A DNA stretch of 64,000 nt from Micropterix aruncella (Eukaryota; Arthropoda; Insecta; Lepidoptera; Micropterigidae): NCBI GenBank assembly GCA_944548615.1, contig OX155954.1:725335-789334 (forward strand). Reading direction: 5' to 3'. The position numbers and the translations under genes were made by a program. The notes under the pieces were generated by a model, which saw nothing but the letters and a program-made list of their open reading frames with translations, was not told the DNA's origin and made no database searches. Shown here in pieces: positions 22,128 through 32,729 of this stretch; position 1 is the first letter of the stretch, and every line of letters starts with the position of its first letter.

Positions 22128-23910
22128 TCTTAATATATATAAATTACGTGTACCGTTGTTTGTCCGCGATGGACTCCTAAACTACTTAACCGATTTGAAT
22201 CAAATTTGCACAGTTTGATCCAACTTGAAAGATAGGATAGCTTACATCTTAATTTATAGTCGCAATATTATTTTATTGCAAATTATTTGTCTATTATTTG
22301 ACATTCACAATTATCTGTTAGCTCCAAACGATGTTAACAGATGGCGATATCTGTTGACTGGATTGAGTAAGTAATCAATAGATGGCGCTGCTATGTTAAA
22401 CCTACAAACGTGTCATATAATCTTGGACGCACCAGGTGGAACCGGTAAGACATTTTTAATATCTTTGATTCTTGCCAAAATACGGTCGCAACAGAAAATC
22501 GCATTGGTAGTTGTATCGTCAGACAGACCTTACCGGTTATAGGTACCTCGCTCTACTTTCGCGGAAGAGATTAATGCATGTTTGAAACAATCATTCTCAT
22601 GGCGAAGTGTTGAAACACTTCGATTGACCATAAACATGCGCGTATGATTGAAAAATGATCTATCAGCACAGATATTTTCCTAGATATTGGGAACGGTAAA
22701 ATAGAACTGCAACCAAATACGCAATGCATTAAACTGCCAGACAATTTGTGCACTGTTTTTCAGGAAAAAATGAATTCATTCAGTGTTTTTTTTCGTATAT
22801 ACAGAATAATTACTTGAATCATAACTGGCTCAGTCATCGGGCGATTTTAGCAGCCAAAAATGTTGATGTTGACGAAATTAACTTCCATATACAACAGTTG
22901 TTACCAGATACAGCTGTTGTTGATGAAAATAAAAGTGTAAATTTTCCAATTGAATTTTTATATTCACTAGATATGCCTGGAATGCCACCACATAATCTAC
23001 GATAAAGATTGACTCCACTATTATTCTCCTACGTAATTTGAATCCACCTCAATTATGCAACGGTACGCGTTTGGTCATCAAAAAGATCACCGGAAATATT
23101 CTTGAAGTAACCATTAACTGGGAAGTTTAAAAAAAAGTGGTCCTGTTGAAACGTATTCCAATAAATAATAATACCGTCAGATTCTACCATACTCTTCAGA
23201 AGGCTACAGTTTCTAATTCGTTTAGCTTTTGAATTCGTCTATAAATAAGTCTCAAGGCCAAACAATGTCCATTTGTGGTTTAGATTTGGAAAATCCATGT
23301 TTTTCTCATGGGCAAATATATGTTGCATATTCACATGTAGGGAAACCGTCATATCTATTTGTGTTAGCTAAAGACAGGTTAACCAAAAATATTGTGCACC
23401 GATTAGTGCTAAATTAAATTGAAATTAAAAGTATTTATAATTCAAAATAATAAATATTATTGTTAAAGATTTAAGACTATCTGCCCTACCTACCTCATTC
23501 ATAAGTTTAAGTGTCACACGTTATTTACTAACAACTTTGTAATATACTCATTTGTTACAAACGTGAATAAAAATAATAATACATTTTTAAATTAATTCTT
23601 TTGTATTGATTTTTGCTTAATATTTTAATCAATCGTGTTCAAAGTCCTTCCTCCTCAAATCCCAATCCAGTGGATTTTTATACCAGCAATAACGTTTCCG
23701 TCTTCGTTCGTAAATAATTATTTCATTGTATTAAGGGGTTACGGCAGTAGAAAATCTGTCATGGAGGTCGCCATATTTTTTTACAAATGGCATCTATGTA
23801 AAAAAGCATGGTGGTCCCCATGAATGATGTTCTCCTACCGTTCCTCTTAAATAGTTTACTACAATGTAATATAACAAAAAAGCCACAGCAACGCGTGGCC
23901 GGGTCTGCTA

Positions 23911-23911
<1 letters not shown>
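22128..23911 (+). mobile_element. Helitron with decayed helicase
   Basis: The 5' TC is preceded by A (A|TCTTAAT). The 3' end carries hairpin GCCAC-agcaacgc-GTGGC (23,882-23,899), eight bases, then CTAG at 23,908-23,911 followed by T. This is the canonical Helitron 3' structure with A/T insertion. The interior holds remnants of a Pif1-type helicase. No Rep (HUH) domain is left, so the copy has lost its N-terminal half. Confidence 0.85.
22421..23417 (+). pseudogene. Helitron Pif1-like helicase pseudogene
   Basis: It opens with LDAPGGTGKTFLISLILAK, a Walker A motif in the form typical of Helitron helicases. Scattered pieces follow: INMRV, LSHRAILAAKNVDVDEIN (22,828-22,885), FLYSLDMPGMPPHNLR, and at the end INKSQGQTMSICGLDL, then YVAYSHVGKPSYLFVLA. 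The order is right for motifs I to VI of a Pif1 helicase. At least three frameshifts or stops separate the pieces, so no functional protein is made. Confidence 0.85.

Positions 23912-23973
<62 letters not shown>
23912..23973. repeat. (AT)n microsatellite
   Basis: About 30 TA dinucleotides directly follow the Helitron 3' end, consistent with insertion into or growth from an AT target. Confidence 0.9.
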
Positions 23974-23974
<1 letters not shown>

Positions 23975-24320
23975 GAGTGGTATTACCCGGCGTTGCCCGT
24001 GTTATATCTTTTCTCAAATACCAATGTATACCAATTTTCTTGGCGATCGGTTGAGCAGTATAGAAGTTGGTGTGCTGCAGCGCCGTCTAGTTGAAAGTTG
24101 CAACAAAGCAGATATATATAAAAACCTTAACCATGAAAAAATACATATATATGCCAACTTTCATGGTGATCGGTCAAACGGTTTCGGAGTCTATTAAACT
24201 CGGACAGACGGGCATACAGATATACCAACATCCATTTTTATATTATATTATTTTGGCCTGTTTTTTAAATTTAAACTTTGAATGCCTATATCTCGCTTAT
24301 TTATAGCGACCGACACAATT
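23974..24320 (+). repeat. unclassified repeat tail
   Basis: It begins GAGTGGTATTACCCGGCGTT and later reads CATGGTGATCGGTCAAACGG, then GTTTCGGAGTCTATTAAAC. Such blocks look like transposon-derived untranslated sequence, but I could not place it in a class. A 129-codon frame across it runs through the AT repeat and is not a gene. Confidence 0.35.
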
Positions 24321-24526
24321 TTCTTCCAGATTAAGCATTAAAATGAAAAAAATTGGAGAGAGGTTCCTATACTGCAGTTATTCCACTTTCATAACTATGT
24401 GATAATACTTAGATGTATATATTTTAATTAAAGAGTTTCGAACAATGAAGCACAAATAATTAAAAAGCAGGAATAATTTCACTGTATTACCTTCACAATA
24501 TTTTGAATTTAGAATAACGCTTGGCC

Positions 24527-24807
24527 GACTATGACGTTTGTAGGTTTAACATAGCAGCGCCATCTATGGATTACTCAATAGATAACGCCATCTGTTAAAA
24601 TCGTTTGGAACTAACAGATAATTGCGAATGTCAAATAATAGACATTGCAATAAAATAATATCGCGACTATAAATGAAGGCGTAAGCTATCCTATCTTTCA
24701 AGTTGGATCAAACTGCACATTGTGTGCAAATTTGATTCAAATCGGTTAAGTAGTTTAGGAGTCCATCGCGGACAAACAACGTGACACGTAATTTATATAT
24801 ATTAAGA
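24527..24807 (-). repeat. Helitron 5' end, inverted copy
   Basis: This is the same about 285-bp unit as in the 20,263 array but in reverse. It reads from GACGTTTGTAGGTTTAACAT to GTAATTTATATATATTAAGA. It lies right beside the microsatellite that holds the R1-clade retrotransposon. Confidence 0.82.
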
Positions 24808-24813
<6 letters not shown>

Positions 24814-24843
<30 letters not shown>

Positions 24844-24880
24844 TGTATGTATGTATGTATGTATGTATGTATGTATGTAT

Positions 24881-24881
<1 letters not shown>
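24814..24881. repeat. (TATG)n microsatellite, 3' flank of retrotransposon
   Basis: About 17 TATG units lie on the + strand (ACAT on the - strand). The array resumes at 29,744 on the other side of the retrotransposon, so both belong to one interrupted microsatellite. Confidence 0.9.
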
Positions 24882-24916
<35 letters not shown>

Positions 24917-25127
24917 CAGAGGTTTGGAGAAAAATACTTTTACGTATCATCAGGACAGTATTCTGCCTGGGTATGTCGGACTCGGATTAATTTCCCCTAC
25001 CGACTAAAAACCTCATCCTCTGGTCTCTGCCTCTGTTTCCTCCGCGGCCCCGCCGTTAGGCATTACTTCGCGGAGGGAGGGTCTTGCTATTGCTTCTTCT
25101 GGCGGTTCAAGCCAATCTTTCTTTTAT

Positions 25128-28109
25128 TTAGTGCTCCTGGTTCTGAGCTCGGTCTCTTTCTAGGCGACGAAGTTCTTGCAGTACTTCCGTCACGAATGAG
25201 TTTGTCGTCTCCCAGGCATCCTTTGACGAAAGCATTGCTCTCATTAAGGATTCCGGCCGGATTTTCTGTGTAAGAGCAGTTTCCCAAGTACTGCGTGATG
25301 ATTCGAAACGGGGGCACATGAAGAACACGTGCTCAGCATCTTCATTGGCTCCAGGACAAGACGGGCACTCTGGAGAAGTATCGTGTTTGAATTTGAAGAG
25401 GTATTCTCGGAAGCACCCGTGCCCCGATATCATCTGGGTCAGGTAGTAATTCACCTCTCCATACTCTCGGCTCAGCCAGACATCTACTTCCGGAATAAGA
25501 CGGTGCGTCCACCTACCATTTGCTGAGGTGTCCCACATAGTTTGCCATCGGCGTATGCTTTTCCGCCGTTCTTCAGTTTTCAGTTCTTCGGGGCTCCTAG
25601 TGTTTGATCCTTTTCGCCGGTAGAGGGCTTTTCGCTCTTCAGCGAGTATTTCAATAGGCAGCATCCCAGAGATAACGCACACTGCGTCCTCAGATACTGT
25701 GCGGAAGGCGCTGGCTACTCTCAGAGCACTCAATCGATATACTGGCGCGACTTTTCTCCGTGACTCCTGTATTCTAAGGGTATCACCCCATATGGAGATG
25801 CCATATGTGAGCACTGACGTGACCACTGACGATAGGAGTGTCCTTCTAGTCTGCTTTGGGCCGCCTATGTTGGGCATCAATCGCGATAAGGCCGCTCTGA
25901 CCACCGATGCTTTCGCACCCACATGCTCTGCCTGCTGCTTGAAATTGAGTCGGGCATCGATCATCACTCCTAAGTAGCGAATAAACGGCTGAGATGTGAT
26001 TTCATGGGCTCCAACTCGTAGTGTGATGGTTTCTAGCTGTTTCCTACTGGTAATGAGAACTGCCTCAGTCTTGTGTTCTGCCAGCTTCAGGCCAACTGTG
26101 TCCATCCACTGACTGATTATCTCAAAGGTGGTATCAAAAGCCAGATTTATCTCTTCGAGATGTTTTGCGACGATCACCAGAGCCACGTCATCTGCATATG
26201 CCGTGAGTTTGACTTCCCTTGGTAGTACTAGTCTCAGTAGCCCGTCGTACATGACATTCCATAGAAGTGGGCCCAGAACCGAGCCCTGAGGCACCCCCCC
26301 TGTGACCCTGTATTCTTTCGGGCCCGTCTCAGTGTCGTATTTCAGGACCCTATCAGTGAAGTAGCTTGCTACCATCCTTCGTAGATATCCTGGTACATTC
26401 ATTGCGGTGAGAGAACTCATAATGCAGTCCCAGTTGGCGGAGTTAAACGCATTCTTTATATCCAGCGTTGCCACCAGGCAGTAATTCTTCGTACCTCTCT
26501 TCCATCTGGTCCCTGCGATCGCTTCTTTGGCTGTGTTGACGACAAGGTCAATCGCATCCAGGGTGGAGCGACCCTTCCGGAAGCCATATTGGTTGCTTGA
26601 AAGCTGCGGGTCTACTATCGCTTCTATCCTCCTATGAATTATACTTTCTAGTATTTTGCCTGCCGTATCCAACATGCAGAGCGGACGGTAGGCTGATGGA
26701 TCATCTGGTGGTTGCTTACCCTTAGGGAGAAGTACTAATCTCTGTTGCTTCCATTTCAGAGGTACAGTTCCCTCCTTAAGGCATGCGTTGTAAACTTCCA
26801 AGAACAGTGACGGTGCTGCTTTGATGGCTTCCTTTAATGCAATGTTTGGAATTCCATCCAGACCTGGTGCTTTCGTATTCCCCACCTTGTTACATGCTTC
26901 CATCAACTGTTTTTCTGTGACCGGTTGAATTTCTTCTAACTCGTACTGCTCTGCCCGGTGTTGGAATTCCGTTTGTTGAGGAAAAAGTGCAGTTACAATT
27001 TTCTCAAGAAGTTTGGGGCATGTGGGTGGAGGTGTCAGCTGGCATCTTATGTGCGTCATAACCACCTTATACGGTCTACCCCATGGGTTGCCCTCTACTT
27101 CATTGATCAGCTCTCTCCAGCATTGTCTCTTACTATCCTTGATGGCTTTGTTCAGCGTTCTTCGTGTCTTTTTGTACTCTGCCACTAGTTGTTCATAGTT
27201 AGGTCTATTCCGGCAACGCTGGGATGTCCTTCTTGTCGCAAGGCACTTTTTACGAAGGGCAGAAATTTGGTCATTCCACCAGTGAACTGGTGGAAGCTTG
27301 TTTATCTCGCGTTTTCGTGGCATACTAGCGTCACAGGCGTCCGTAACTCTCTTCATCATATCTACTGCCTTCTGTGAAGCGTTTCCATTGCTGGTTAGAT
27401 GGCTATCCAGGGCTACTTTGAAAATGTCTGGGTCAAAGGTGGTTACCTTCCAACCAATTGCATTTGTTTTCCTTTGGTGATTGCTTATTTTCTTGCTTGT
27501 AGCCACTTCCCATACAATAGCACAGTGGTCACTGGCTGTGTAAATGTCCGTCACTGCCCAGGAGTAACTTTTCTTAACAAGGCTGCTGCTGACGAATGTG
27601 AGATCCACTATGGACGTAGCTTCTCCTCTTATAAATGTTGGTTTATCACCACTGTTGAGAAGGACCACGTCCAGTGTGGACATGGCCTCCAGTAGAGCTT
27701 TTCCTCGTGCATTTGTTTCTTTGCTGCCCCAGTCAACTGCCCAAGAGTTGAAGTCTCCGGCAATAGCCACATGACAGTGCTGCTTTGCGTCTTCAGTCAG
27801 TCGATCTAAGAGTTCCACGAACTCTTCAAGTGAAAGGCTGGGTGGGGCATAGCAGCTGTAATAATATATTTCTTCCAGTTTTGCTACCACAAAACCGGCT
27901 TCTGTGCCATTAACGACCTTCTGGAACGGGCACTTGCCGCATGACCAAATGACGGCTTTAGCGGTGCTATCCGTTTTCCATGGTTTATTAGTGAGGTGCC
28001 TGTATGGCTCTGAGATCAGTGCAATGTCTGGCTTCAGTTCGCGTACGGTTTGCATAAGCAAATCGTGTGCAGCTTCACAGTGGTTCAGGTTTAGCTGTAG
28101 TATTTTCAT
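25128..28109 (-). CDS. retrotransposon ORF2: endonuclease-reverse transcriptase
   Basis: The chosen start at 28,109 (MKILQLNLNHC) overlaps the ORF1 stop as ATGA and gives 993 aa. An upstream in-frame ATG at 28,160 lies inside ORF1 and is less likely. Residues about 1-230 form an AP endonuclease (LISEPY, AIAGDFNSWAVDWGS, SDHCAIVWE). The RT follows with YRPLCMLDTAGKILE, NQYGFRKGRSTLDAI, ATLDIKNAFNSANW, GVPQGSVLGPLLW and the catalytic TAYADDVALV. Near the C-terminus, CPSCPGANEDAEHVFFMC gives the Cys-His motif of R1-clade proteins. No stop or frameshift is seen. The protein would nick DNA and prime reverse transcription from the nick. Confidence 0.92.
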   Translation of the reverse strand: MKILQLNLNHCEAAHDLLMQTVRELKPDIALISEPYRHLTNKPWKTDSTAKAVIWSCGKCPFQKVVNGTEAGFVVAKLEEIYYYSCYAPPSLSLEEFVELLDRLTEDAKQHCHVAIAGDFNSWAVDWGSKETNARGKALLEAMSTLDVVLLNSGDKPTFIRGEATSIVDLTFVSSSLVKKSYSWAVTDIYTASDHCAIVWEVATSKKISNHQRKTNAIGWKVTTFDPDIFKVALDSHLTSNGNASQKAVDMMKRVTDACDASMPRKREINKLPPVHWWNDQISALRKKCLATRRTSQRCRNRPNYEQLVAEYKKTRRTLNKAIKDSKRQCWRELINEVEGNPWGRPYKVVMTHIRCQLTPPPTCPKLLEKIVTALFPQQTEFQHRAEQYELEEIQPVTEKQLMEACNKVGNTKAPGLDGIPNIALKEAIKAAPSLFLEVYNACLKEGTVPLKWKQQRLVLLPKGKQPPDDPSAYRPLCMLDTAGKILESIIHRRIEAIVDPQLSSNQYGFRKGRSTLDAIDLVVNTAKEAIAGTRWKRGTKNYCLVATLDIKNAFNSANWDCIMSSLTAMNVPGYLRRMVASYFTDRVLKYDTETGPKEYRVTGGVPQGSVLGPLLWNVMYDGLLRLVLPREVKLTAYADDVALVIVAKHLEEINLAFDTTFEIISQWMDTVGLKLAEHKTEAVLITSRKQLETITLRVGAHEITSQPFIRYLGVMIDARLNFKQQAEHVGAKASVVRAALSRLMPNIGGPKQTRRTLLSSVVTSVLTYGISIWGDTLRIQESRRKVAPVYRLSALRVASAFRTVSEDAVCVISGMLPIEILAEERKALYRRKGSNTRSPEELKTEERRKSIRRWQTMWDTSANGRWTHRLIPEVDVWLSREYGEVNYYLTQMISGHGCFREYLFKFKHDTSPECPSCPGANEDAEHVFFMCPRFESSRSTWETALTQKIRPESLMRAMLSSKDAWETTNSFVTEVLQELRRLERDRAQNQEH

Positions 28110-29566
28110 GATTGTTTTTTCTTCTTCACCTTCTGGAGTGCCTCTTTTAAGACTGGGCATCTGCTGCTACCAGCTATGTGTGCACAATTCTTCGTATTAT
28201 CTTTTTCAACGCAGAGGGCACATCGAGCCTCTTTTTCGCAGGTGGCTAGTTTGTGGCCTTCTTCTCCGCACTTAGAACAGTTCTTGGATCGGTCCACTTC
28301 ACTTTTGCACTTAGTTGCGAGGTGTCCGTAGTGCCAGCACCTAAAACACTTGGTTGGTCTTTCCACTGTTTTTATTCGGCACTTGACCCAGCCAATCCTA
28401 ATCTTGCTGTTTTCTCCGAGTACTTTCTCCGCCGTTTGTGATGCCAACGTTACTAAGGCAGTCTGGGTACCTCCATAAGCCTTACGAAGTGACTTGATGG
28501 CGTCCAACGTGATTTCGCCTACTTGTCCAGCCGCTTTTTGTAAGGCTTCTAAGATCTCTTCCTTTGTGGTCATTTCATCGAGATCTCGAATTTCAATGTC
28601 TTCCTGTGGTCCCTTTCTAATGACTTGGGCGTCATCCCCGAGAATATCGTTAATGGTTTTTTGAAGACCATGACCCTTATCTGTATTCTCCTTTGTGAGG
28701 ATAATCAACAGGTCTCCGGTTGCTGTCCTGCGGATCTTGTCAACTGAGGCCTGGACCTGATCGTAAGGGACGTCTTTCTTGACCCGACTGAGTATCTCAG
28801 CATATTTCTCCTTTTCCTTCGGGCGGACGATCAGTGCATTAGATCTGTTCACCGTCGCCCGTGGCTTCTTGCGTTGCAGCTTCTTCTCCTTTTTGGATGA
28901 TACTGTCTGCCAGTCCGTTATCTTCTTGTCGGGGGGCTGTGTATCTTCCTTGTTGGGTGGAGATGGTCCTGTCTCCTTCCACTTCTTCTTTTCATTAGCA
29001 GGTTCTGGTGACGGCCGATGTTTCCGCTTGACTTTGCGGATTTCTCGCATGTCCCCAGTGACTGATTCACAGTCAGCATCTACCTCAGTGTCCACTGTCG
29101 TCGTCGTCTCCGTAACGGTTCTTCTCCGTGGTGTTGTTAGCGTATTCATAGGTTCGGGAGCCGAGATTTCAAGGCGTTGGTATGTGACTTGTGTGTCTTC
29201 TAGGACTTTTAGCCTCTTATAGGCACTACCAATGCTGGCTACCTTAGCTTTGATCTCCTTGTGAACGTTTATCCTCGGTTGTATGAACTCATGAAGCTCA
29301 CTGATGAGCTTTTCCAGATGGGTCCACGCTTGCGTCCTCTTCATTTCCGCATTTGCATCTAAGGCTGCTTGTTGAGCATGATGTCCGCTGATATCTTCTT
29401 TCTCTTTTTCGTTTTGTTTTTTAATTTTGTTTGTCTCCATTTTGTTCCCACGAGTCCTAGGGAAATAAAGGTCAACTTCAACAGAGCCCCGGATTGTTGA
29501 AGCAAGGCCATTCACATACACCTGGGGTGCGACCTGGTGCCCCAGGGGAATCGCTTGTGGCACCAT
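28106..29566 (-). CDS. retrotransposon ORF1: gag-like RNA-binding protein with CCHC knuckles
   Basis: The reading frame is 486 codons from the first ATG. METNKIKKQNEKE at residue 43 (29,440) is an equally good or better start, giving 444 aa. The N-terminal part is charged and coiled-coil-like. A basic KKKWKETG/KKEKKLQRKK region may direct it to the nucleus. The C-terminus carries CFRCWHYGHLATKC, CSKCGEEGHKLATC and CALCVEKDNTKNCAHI, three zinc knuckles as in R1-clade ORF1. It should coat the element RNA. The stop TGA overlaps the ORF2 ATG. Confidence 0.9.
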   Translation of the reverse strand: MVPQAIPLGHQVAPQVYVNGLASTIRGSVEVDLYFPRTRGNKMETNKIKKQNEKEKEDISGHHAQQAALDANAEMKRTQAWTHLEKLISELHEFIQPRINVHKEIKAKVASIGSAYKRLKVLEDTQVTYQRLEISAPEPMNTLTTPRRRTVTETTTTVDTEVDADCESVTGDMREIRKVKRKHRPSPEPANEKKKWKETGPSPPNKEDTQPPDKKITDWQTVSSKKEKKLQRKKPRATVNRSNALIVRPKEKEKYAEILSRVKKDVPYDQVQASVDKIRRTATGDLLIILTKENTDKGHGLQKTINDILGDDAQVIRKGPQEDIEIRDLDEMTTKEEILEALQKAAGQVGEITLDAIKSLRKAYGGTQTALVTLASQTAEKVLGENSKIRIGWVKCRIKTVERPTKCFRCWHYGHLATKCKSEVDRSKNCSKCGEEGHKLATCEKEARCALCVEKDNTKNCAHIAGSSRCPVLKEALQKVKKKKQS

Positions 29567-29743
29567 AACCCTGGTACCATCCAGCCCTCGACACGATGTC
29601 TCACCTTCTTGGCTTGGGGTGTTTAGGTCCGCGGGAGCTATTTTATTTCACTCCTACCCTCCATCGCACTAGGCAAACAGCGGGCATTCCCCAATCCGCC
29701 ACCCGGGGACGCGCCACGTAGCAGTATCACCTCTGCCTGTGGT
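29567..29743 (-). promoter_or_regulatory. 5' leader of the R1-clade retrotransposon
   Basis: The transcript-sense sequence begins CACCACAGGCAGAGGTGAT next to the microsatellite and continues through GTGGCGCGTCCCCGGGTGG. GC content is much higher than the surroundings. Non-LTR elements carry internal promoters in this position. The promoter role is inferred from location only. Confidence 0.5.
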
Positions 29744-31501
<1,758 letters not shown>

Positions 31502-31799
31502 CACTAAACGGACACCATAGAAACAATAGAAATGGCCACCACCATCACGGTTCGTCTCGCCACTCGCACCCCGGCTCGAGCCTATCCACCGGTCTGTTCA
31601 GCCCGTTCGGCATGGGCTTTGGCATGCGCGGTCTAGATGAGCTGTTTGCGCACGCAGCAAATGGAAACGGCGGCGGCAATTTCTCATCCTTCTCCAGTTT
31701 TAATAGTACGATGGGCGGCGGCGGACAGGGCAATGCGAACGTGAAACGCACCTCCATGTCGACGAAATTCATTAACGGAAAGAAAATTACTACTAAGAA
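31502..31799 (+). CDS. mrj: mrj exon 4 (His/Ser/Gly-rich region and C-terminal strands)
   Basis: Acceptor TTTTTTCTTCTACAG ends at 31,501. The exon enters in phase 1 (Ser120 split) and encodes LNGHHRNNRNGHHHH, then PFGMGFGMRGLDELF, FSSFSSFNS and STKFINGKKITTKK. The Ser/Phe-rich segment matches the position of the aggregation-suppressing S/T region of human DNAJB6. It ends in phase 2 before the consensus donor GTGAGT at 31,800. Confidence 0.92.
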
Positions 31800-31862
31800 G
31801 TGAGTGTACAGAGAATCTTATGGTACTATCCTAAACGGGCTGTAATTTTATGGCAATATGTG

Positions 31863-32044
31863 GCTGCATACCCAAAATCTACCCATGTCGACCCGGTTCA
31901 CAGAGAAAACGCATTCAAAGCAAAGCTCCGTAGGCAGAAGCGGCTACTTCGTCGCCAGCTACGTGAAGCCAAGAAAGCCGGAGATAAGGCCCTCTGCCAC
32001 AACTTCTCGCGCGCGTACCGCTCTATACTCAAACTGATACATGG
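31863..32044 (+). mobile_element. internal fragment of the Hero-like retrotransposon
   Basis: About 180 bp match 38,959-39,126 of the long copy. They encode YPKSTHVDPVHRENAFKAK and then AGDKALCHNFSRAYRSIL. Both ends of the element are missing. It starts about 65 bp after the donor of mrj exon 4 and ends at a perfect palindrome. Confidence 0.85.
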
Positions 32045-32080
32045 TACCTAAGTGTTACCGCACGGTAACACTTAGGTACC
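32043..32080. repeat. perfect 18-bp palindrome, 2-bp centre
   Basis: GGTACCTAAGTGTTACCG is followed by CA and then its exact complement CGGTAACACTTAGGTACC. It sits at the break point of the Hero-like fragment, which may mark a repair junction or a tiny fold-back insertion. Confidence 0.9.
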
Positions 32081-32629
32081 GTGCTCTTCACTGCAACTTA
32101 CAAAAAATTATATAATCAAGATAGTAAAATAGTGTTAAACCCTGTTTTTAACTTTCCATTTTAATTCGGCTTAAACGGCTTTGTTGATCTACCATTTTCT
32201 TTACTGTCTTTTACTACAACCTTTTTCCATTCCCGAAAATAATCTGATAGTCTGTCTAGCCACAGTTCATCCATCAACTGTGTGGTGCAGGTAATATTGA
32301 AGAAAAAAAATATATAAACCCTATTTGCCGATCAAGGGATTGCCATTACACCATGAAAATATTTTATTGAAACTATACCTACTTGAATTCTGCACGTTAA
32401 ACCTTTATAATAAGATTTACACAAAAAAAAAACAATAAAAGAAAACGTTTAATAATTTAGAAAAATGTGCGCCACACGTTTTAGAGAGGAAATGCGGAAG
32501 CTAAATTTGGAAAGAAAAAAAACCACTGCTCCTGAAAACTTGAGGCTTTTCTTTAGGGCAATAAACTATCTTCCCAGACAATTGTCATTCAATGTTCTAT
32601 AGCTAATTCTGCTTTTTTCATTTTCGCAG

Positions 32630-32729
32630 GGTCCTCGAAAACGGCCGCGAAACAGTCACGAAATACGAAGACGACGTCATGCTGTCGAAAACAGTCAACG
32701 GGGTACCACAGTCCATCAAATATAGCTAA
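32630..32729 (+). CDS. mrj: mrj exon 5 (C-terminus)
   Basis: Acceptor GCTTTTTTCATTTTCGCAG ends at 32,629. The exon completes a Lys codon from exon 4 and reads VLENGRETVTKYEDDVMLSK, then TVNGVPQSIKYS and TAA at 32,727-32,729. The VENGQE-like start after the K-I-T-T-K strand is where DNAJB6 proteins have the same element, confirming the exon chain. Confidence 0.92.

Larger units (their letters stand above)
24882..29743 (-). mobile_element. full-length R1-clade non-LTR retrotransposon in an (ACAT)n repeat (Waldo-type)
   Basis: The element has a 5' leader, two long overlapping ORFs and a poly(A) tail (35 T at 24,882-24,916 on the + strand). Its boundaries coincide on both sides with (TATG/ACAT)n microsatellite. 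Both ORFs are open over full length, so this copy may be recent and possibly competent. Domain set (ORF1 with three CCHC knuckles; ORF2 with AP endonuclease, RT, C-terminal Cys-His, no RNase H) fits the R1 clade. R1-clade Waldo elements are known to insert into ACAY repeats, and ACAT is one. The target duplication is hidden in the repeat. It lies in mrj intron 3, antisense to the gene. Confidence 0.88.

Noticed and set aside
20263..22415. Regular direct repeats that might suggest a CRISPR array
   Set aside because: Units are 285-360 bp, mostly contiguous, carry Helitron 5' termini and lie in a eukaryotic gene intron.
24708..25273. Frames of 60-150 codons over the TATG/poly(T) junction
   Set aside because: They are made of microsatellite, poly(T) and antisense of retrotransposon ORF2.
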